Source of the DNA: Coniferiporia sulphurascens
Lineage: Eukaryota; Basidiomycota; Agaricomycetes; Hymenochaetales; Hymenochaetaceae
Direction: 5' to 3'
NCBI GenBank assembly: GCA_002794785.1
Contig: NBBA01000016.1
Span: 434,001-498,000, forward strand
Length of the DNA: 64,000 bases
Shown: in pieces, positions 58,801 to 64,000 of the stretch
How positions within the stretch are numbered: position 1 is the stretch's first letter
How the letters are laid out: each line of letters begins with the position of its first letter
The notes under the pieces: generated by a model
What the model was told of the DNA's origin: nothing
Databases searched by the model: none
The model's input: only the letters and a program-made list of their open reading frames with translations
Translations under genes and position numbers: made by a program

Positions 58801-59457
58801 TCACACGATAGTAGGCTTAAAAAGGGTAAAAATGAAGAGCCGCGGCTCGGCATTACCGATAGGTGATACCGCGAGGCCCTACAATCGCGTCCAGATCTTG
58901 AATTATTGACCTAGCTAACCCTTTACCTAAAGGTATCGGGAATATCCTTTTTTGGTCAACCACGTCTCCCAAGTTCTGAGGGCCCAGATGCCGCACTCAG
59001 CTGCAAGAAAAGAGGAGCTGGGATAAGTTTCTATGGATTAACTTGGGGGCAGTCAATCTGGAAGTATTACATTCAGATCCCGCAATCGACGTTATTAATA
59101 CATGTGCCATTTGCTACTTCAGAGGGGCTCCGATTTTTTCAATGAGATGGCGCGGTGCCCAGGTACCACGTAATTCTTTACTTTGTAGGCCTATGACAAT
59201 GATGAAGAGCCCAATTGAGTGACAGAAACTAGTAGGTTGAGTTTTTCATGATATCCATACCGTTTGGAGAACTTTCAACTTTGCATTTACATGGAGTCCG
59301 GACCAACAGCAAGCGATTGTCAAAACCACAGTAGCAAAATAAAAACAGCGATATATGCTGGGTATTTTTACAACTGCGTTACTCCAGCCCTCACACCAGA
59401 TCCCTCTCCAGTGAATATACGGGCTTCGTACCTCCTTCCATCACTAGCCATCCTAAT

Positions 59458-59696
59458 TCATTTAATCCCGATCAGTGAAGGTTTCAGGGCTTCCAGAATC
59501 CGCAGATGGACAGCCCTCCTCGAGTATTTCCTCGCGTCCACGTGCACCTTCGAAAACAGTCTAGATATGTCCGTCATGTGTGCTTCGACACCTTGTACAG
59601 AAGAATTGGAAGAGGATCCTAGTTCTTTTTCTTTCTCCCGCAGTTCATTTAGCCGTTCGCGAGCGTCTGTTTCTTGCCTCCCGATGCCCTCGCGGT
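59458..59696 (-). other. Out-of-frame continuation of member D
   Basis: DNA here is similar to the 3' coding end of member E (aligned blocks around GGATCC...CTCTTC and AAGGTGT-GAAGCACA). It stays open in the shifted frame with a Glu/Lys/Arg-rich sequence. It may be lost coding sequence or 3' UTR. Confidence 0.4.
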
Positions 59697-62153
59697 CTAT
59701 GTCCAAATTTGAATTGCCGTGCTAGAACCCGAGCCAGGATTCGGATCTGCAGTAGACGATGTAGCCGGGGTTTGCGCAGGCCCTAAGGATGTACGAGCAT
59801 TGGCACGTTCTACTCCTTTTACCGGTTCCTCGGCAGCAAAAGCTGCGCCTTTGCTCGAGTTAGTAACACCACTCATTGAAATAGCAGATTCTTTGGACGA
59901 CGCAACGCTCGGATTCTTCTTTGCGCCTCTCGTCCGTAATTCCGGCACCTCTTTGCCTGGCTGTGCGTCGACGTCGCGTTCGGCCCTCGCCTCAGCTTCC
60001 TCAGACAGAAGTGTCTCATAGCGCATCTCCATCTGCTGCCGCCTGCGAAGATACCCGAACTTGAGGTAGATATCATCAAAATATTCCAAGGGCGTTCTAG
60101 GCCAAACTTTTTCCGGGCCGTATAGGCACAGAGATACGAAAAGCGCGATGATGTGCATGGCGGTATAGGCCGCCACCAGGGTCGAGACGATGGTGTACTA
60201 TAACGCCATTGTGTAAGGATTCGTATGCGATGTAGATCCAAGCCCGGGTCAGAGCGAGCGTGGGACCATAATGGAATACGTGATGAACAAAGAAGAAGAA
60301 GCGATCAGTTAATATACACGGTTTACAGGCACCAATGAGCAGAACAGGATAAATACGCACTTGCCGCCAAGACGAGAATGCAAAGAGACATAATCCGACG
60401 GAGAATGCCGTATATGCAACTTTAAGCAAGAAATTTGGTCCGTGTTCGAGCCACAGCGCCGCCCAGTCCGACAATAACAGAATCCGGCGTATACTGTATG
60501 CAAAAACAAACGTATGGTTTCAGCTCTCCCTTACCACGGAACAAAACGAAAGATACTGAAGGTTCGGGAAGTGAACAAAGAACAAAGAAGAACTCACTTC
60601 CGGTACCATATGAAGCCGACCAGACAGCTGAGCCCGGACGCGGTGCTGAACACGAGCGCTACAACCCATAAGGTATTGATTGCAACTCCAGGTGACGTGT
60701 GGGGGTTCGTATTATAAGCGTAGGGAAGCTGCAGCGTCGTCGCCGTGACCGCGGATAAGAACGTTGCGGCAGCCAACGTATTATTGTACTTTGTAGTCTG
60801 AGCCGTCTGTTGCGCTGTCAGAATTATAGGGATAGCTTAGGAACGGAGAAGTGGTAAGTCATGGGGTATCAGGTAGTTTCAGACATACGTGGACCCTCGC
60901 TCTCACCTGACTTGAAAAATACCGACAAGCCCTGTGTGACGTCGTCTATGTGTTTGCTGAGGGACGGAAGTATTTCAAGTATATCCCATTCCGTTGTTCT
61001 CCATTCACGTGTGTCTGTAGGACAAGGGATACCTTGAATATCTTGAATACAAATACGGAGAAAACGGGTCAGACGTGTATACGCCCGACTCACCGCGTAA
61101 ATAAAGATGCTTGAACCTCTTAAGAGGCGGATAATGCTTGTTAATGAATGGTTGGAATAGAATACACAATGTCGTACTCACAGAGCAAAAACGGTCGAGC
61201 TCGCGGAGCGATGTGACGTGCTTTCCTTCAACAAACTCATCCCCAAGCTTTTTGAATGCTTCCATTAGCAATGGGCTTGCGTGTGCAAAGATCCTCATCG
61301 TCCCGGGTACATCTGCTCGCCTTCCATGAGCTCCAGAGACCGTGTGACCATGGGCTCTAAAAAGGCCCCAAACTTACCCATATCGTCATTTAAGGCTGCA
61401 TATTCTAGCCTCTTAAGCGCATCCATCATTTGCGCGCCACCTTCATCGGAACGGATCCTCTCCTCGAACCTCCTAAACTTCCAGGTCTGCGGGGGTAATC
61501 TTAGGCGTAATCACATGTATACCCCTAGGTAACGTACTATACTAAGCAATCCTAGTTTGGCCCTAAGTAAGGGTTCACATAAGTCTGTATTTAGCAAGGA
61601 ATTCTTCATAGGGAACCCACTTCTTGAAGTTATGTCTGTCTGCAGGAATGTGTGTACAGAAGTTGAGTGCCGTGCTCGTCGGGTGCATAAAGTGGCAACG
61701 ATCATAGAAAAATTACTCACAAGACGCAGGATCCTGTGCCTGTTCGTGAGGGACTTTGCTGGAATTAGGTTCCCCCTGGACTGCTGCAAAAGATGGTTAG
61801 ATCGATATATCTGACGCGTGAGTTATAGCGTACCCTTTTCGTCTTGAATTGATTTCGACTTCTGAGAAAGCAATGGCGAGGCTAGATATGACCACAAATA
61901 CTCAGCAAACGATGTGGACCCGCCAGGAGGGTTACTAGGGTTGCTTCAGCTTACGATCATCAGTGGGCTTCTCGAACCAGCCAACCAGCTTGGGGAGCAC
62001 ACGATATAGTGTCCTGAGGAACACTCGCTCCTCTTTTGTCAGGTCATACTGCTCGCGCCTGTCGGTGTTCCCAGAATCGGCCAGAGTTTCAGGAACAAGG
62101 GGTGAATTGCGAGGCTCAATGATCATGCCAGGGTTTTCTCGCACTTCGCTCAT
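59697..62153 (-). CDS. Multi-pass membrane protein, tandem family member D (3' end probably frameshifted)
   Basis: ATG at 62153 (MSEVRENPGMII) is followed by DLTKEERVFLRTLYRVLPKL, a region FRRFEERIRSDEGGAQMMDA equivalent to the IQEFEHKF block of member C, and LREKHVTSL-like exons. The membrane block then has AAATFLSAVTATTLQLPYAY, NTLWVVALVFSTASGLSCLV, ILLLSDWAALWLEHGPNFLL, FSVGLCLFAFSSWRQ and VAAYTAMHIIALFVSLCLYG. The tail runs to TAG 59697. Compared with member E, this tail lacks one base in the codon pair after STAI, which brings an early stop; an open frame in the shifted phase continues to 59458 with a coiled-coil-like sequence (RLNELREKEKELGSSSN). The protein is therefore either truncated or the assembly has a base error here. 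Function is unknown. Confidence 0.65.
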
Positions 62154-62459
62154 GGTAACAGCAGGAACTTGGGGGAGAATGGGTTAAAGGCTAGGGCTGA
62201 AGACAGGGGAAGAGATCCAGATGAGAAAGGGCACGAGGCCAGACAGAGCCCAAGCGGCCTGTGACCTGACTCGCATTGAATTCTCTCGCTTTGATCACCA
62301 ACGTGGGCGCCTGTGAACCTGAATTTAATGCCTACACACGACCGTGACCCTGGCCGCCATATTGTGACCGTCACAAAGACCAGTACTCCATTTGTAGAAA
62401 TCTATTTCAGACTCAGCTACAAACTCACATTTCCACACAAATAAAAGATTGCGCAGCAT
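62154..62459. other. Spacer between members E and D
   Basis: 306 bases, the shortest spacer in the array, serving as promoter of D. No feature seen. Confidence 0.5.
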
Positions 62460-64000
62460 CTATTCTAATTCGCTTGTGCTGATCATTGAAAACTGTCTGG
62501 GTACTCTGGGGAAAAACACCCTCGAGACCACTCTCAACTTCTGGAGCAGTATCAGACATGCCGATGTTATGTGCTTCAACACCTTTTTCAAGGCAGAATC
62601 GAAGAGGATCCCGGATCCTTTCCCTGCAATGCGTCTGGCCTTCCAGGCGTACAAATTCCGGATTGCCAAGCTCGGACTCGATCCAGGAATAGGGTCTGCC
62701 GTAGACGACGTGGTAGCGACAGGCTCTCTTATCGACTCCGGGTCCGCATGAGTGTCAGAGGCGCATTTGAGTTCCTCTCCTCTGACGGTAGAATCTGCAC
62801 CCTCGTCGGGATAGGTAATATCACGAATTAGAGCTCGTGATCCTTCGGATAGCGTAATGCCCTGGTCCTTTGTGACGATAGGTTTCTGCATACCCTGCTC
62901 CACGACACTATTCTGAGACTCGATATCACACTCCAATTTCCTCAGTGTGTCCGCCTCCTCGTCCGTCTCATGTGCCCGCTCCATGTCTCTAGACTCATCG
63001 GTAGCACAATCACTGCGCAGACGAAACACCGGCCAATCCGACAAGCGGGGAATGCGCCATGCAATGACGAGGCACAAAGACTGGCCCGCAAACATCCACG
63101 CCTTCTTTAAATTCCTCCCAGCCCGGATCGAGCTCGAACCTGAGTCGGGACTAGCATCTTCTGTAGAAGACGTGGCTGCGGTATTCCCTGTCTGTGGCTC
63201 CGGTACCATTCGTGTCTCCCCGATCCGGTATAGAATGCAGATGTTGTTCACCTCGGACCATGGGGCACCGCTGCCATGTATAATAGAAGCCACAAGAGCC
63301 CTGTACTGCCGCGGTACCCTGCGCAAATGCCAGCGCTTAAGGCAAACCTTTTTACAACAGTTGAAGGGCATTGTAAGGGCTTTCAAAAGGAAGCGTCTAA
63401 GCCGACTCGGGCTGTATAGACACAGGGGCAAAAAGAGCGCGGCGGCATGTGTGGCGGTAAAAGCCACCGTTAGGGTTGAGGTGATGACATGCTAGAGCGC
63501 ATTGCACACGGGGTTGTATGCGATTAGACCGTTTCCGAGTCAGAGCGGAACATAATGGAATATATGGAGGACAAAGAAGCGGGGAAAAATTTAGTCGATA
63601 CATAGGACGCCAGCTTTCACTGGACGGAGCAGAATAGACACGTACCTGCGAAGATGAAAATGCAAAAAAACATAACCCGATGGAGAATGCTGCAGATGCG
63701 ATGGCAAGCGAGATCGTCGGTCCGTCCTTAAGCCACACCTCATCCAGTCAGGCAATAATTGGATCCGTTGTATCCTGTGTACGTGGGAAAATGCAAGAAA
63801 TCAGCTCTCTTTTTCCATGGATACAGGACAACGAAAATTTTGAAGGGTGAGGAACAGGATAAGAAATAGGAACCACTTCTGGTACCACATGAGTCCGACC
63901 AGACTGCCGATGCCGGACGCAGTGCTGAACACGAGCGCCACGAACCATAATGTATTGACTGCGACTCCGGATGATGCGTGCGGGTTCGTATTATACGCGT
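62460..64000 (-). CDS. Multi-pass membrane protein, tandem family member E (5' cut by window, frameshifted)
   Basis: Only the C-terminal half is present. At the window edge the frame reads NTLWFVALVFSTASGIGSLV, then GLMWYQK and a splice. The next exon begins IQRIQLLPDWM, like IRRILLLSDWA of member D, but one base is missing before WLKDGPTISLAIASAAFSIG, so the two halves lie in different frames. A normal SSSQ splice follows. The last exon encodes TLTVAFTATHAAALFLPLCL and a long charged, disordered tail ending at TAA or similar at 62460. With an internal frameshift it is probably a decaying copy, unless the missing base is an assembly error. Start and N-terminal exons lie beyond 64000. Confidence 0.6.

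Larger units (their letters stand above)
58005..58805 (+). repeat. Dispersed repeat, copy B
   Basis: Plus-strand homologue of the inverted copy at 29223-29900. Shared blocks run from a CCCGGG-containing patch, through AAATTTCGA...ACAAA..., ACTCCGTT, TGAAAAGAATGCATCC, GAGACCTGAAGGAGT and CTCACAACA to TTATTTCGCGAAA, and stop at the terminal hairpin. TGACCCTTGTTGCAAA at 58137 and TTTGCAACAGGGGTCA ending 58803 could be terminal inverted repeats of a 0.67 kb core. No transposase is encoded. Confidence 0.6.
57245..59457. other. AT-rich repeat-bearing intergenic region
   Basis: About 2.2 kb with very AT-rich runs (around 57690-57730), several AAAATTTGACACA-type motifs (57677, 57970), the dispersed repeat copy B (58005-58805), a 20-bp palindrome and a hairpin. 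No intact gene was seen. Confidence 0.55.

Overview
The window looks like nuclear DNA of a filamentous basidiomycete, most likely a wood-decay Agaricomycete. The evidence is genes split by many introns of about 50-60 nt with GT...AG borders, both strands used densely, expanded membrane-anchored P450s, and a lineage-type family of multi-pass membrane proteins. All gene models were spliced by eye from reading-frame continuity, so internal exon borders are proposals. Species cannot be named.

Left part (1-15.2 kb) is mostly ordinary single genes: a coiled-coil protein of unknown role, a QTRT2-type queuine tRNA-ribosyltransferase subunit divergently paired with a membrane-anchored histidine acid phosphatase, a secreted-type amidase convergent with a first P450, and a mitochondrial-type J-domain protein with a C-terminal membrane anchor.

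Middle part (15.9-36.5 kb) is a P450 block. One P450 lies on the minus strand (15.9-18.3 kb), then a very large sacsin-like protein with an Hsp90-type ATPase domain and a C-terminal HEIAH motif (18.8-25.6 kb, minus), then three tandem plus-strand P450s (26.4, 30.3 and 34.0 kb). The four P450s are homologous; the tandem three share a rare GC-AG intron. No polyketide, terpene or peptide synthase backbone is seen, so this is a P450 expansion rather than a recognisable biosynthetic cluster.

Right part (36.8-64 kb) is dominated by five minus-strand members of one multi-pass membrane protein family. The first is fused to a C-terminal WD40-like region; the last two carry apparent one-base frameshifts, and the last is cut by the window edge. 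Interleaved are a Hikeshi (nuclear import carrier for Hsp70) gene, an LRR-like relic, a Helitron (DUF6570-like) relic, a DAL5/allantoate-permease-like MFS transporter and a small RGG-rich protein. A 0.7-0.8 kb dispersed repeat occurs twice in opposite orientation (29.2-29.9 kb and 58.0-58.8 kb), each copy ending in a hairpin; I found no label for it.

Nothing here is a clear new defence-like system. The most interesting points are the membrane-protein array with its WD40 fusion and decaying copies, the ATPase with a zincin-like tail, the conserved GC-AG intron, and the unlabelled inverted repeat pair.
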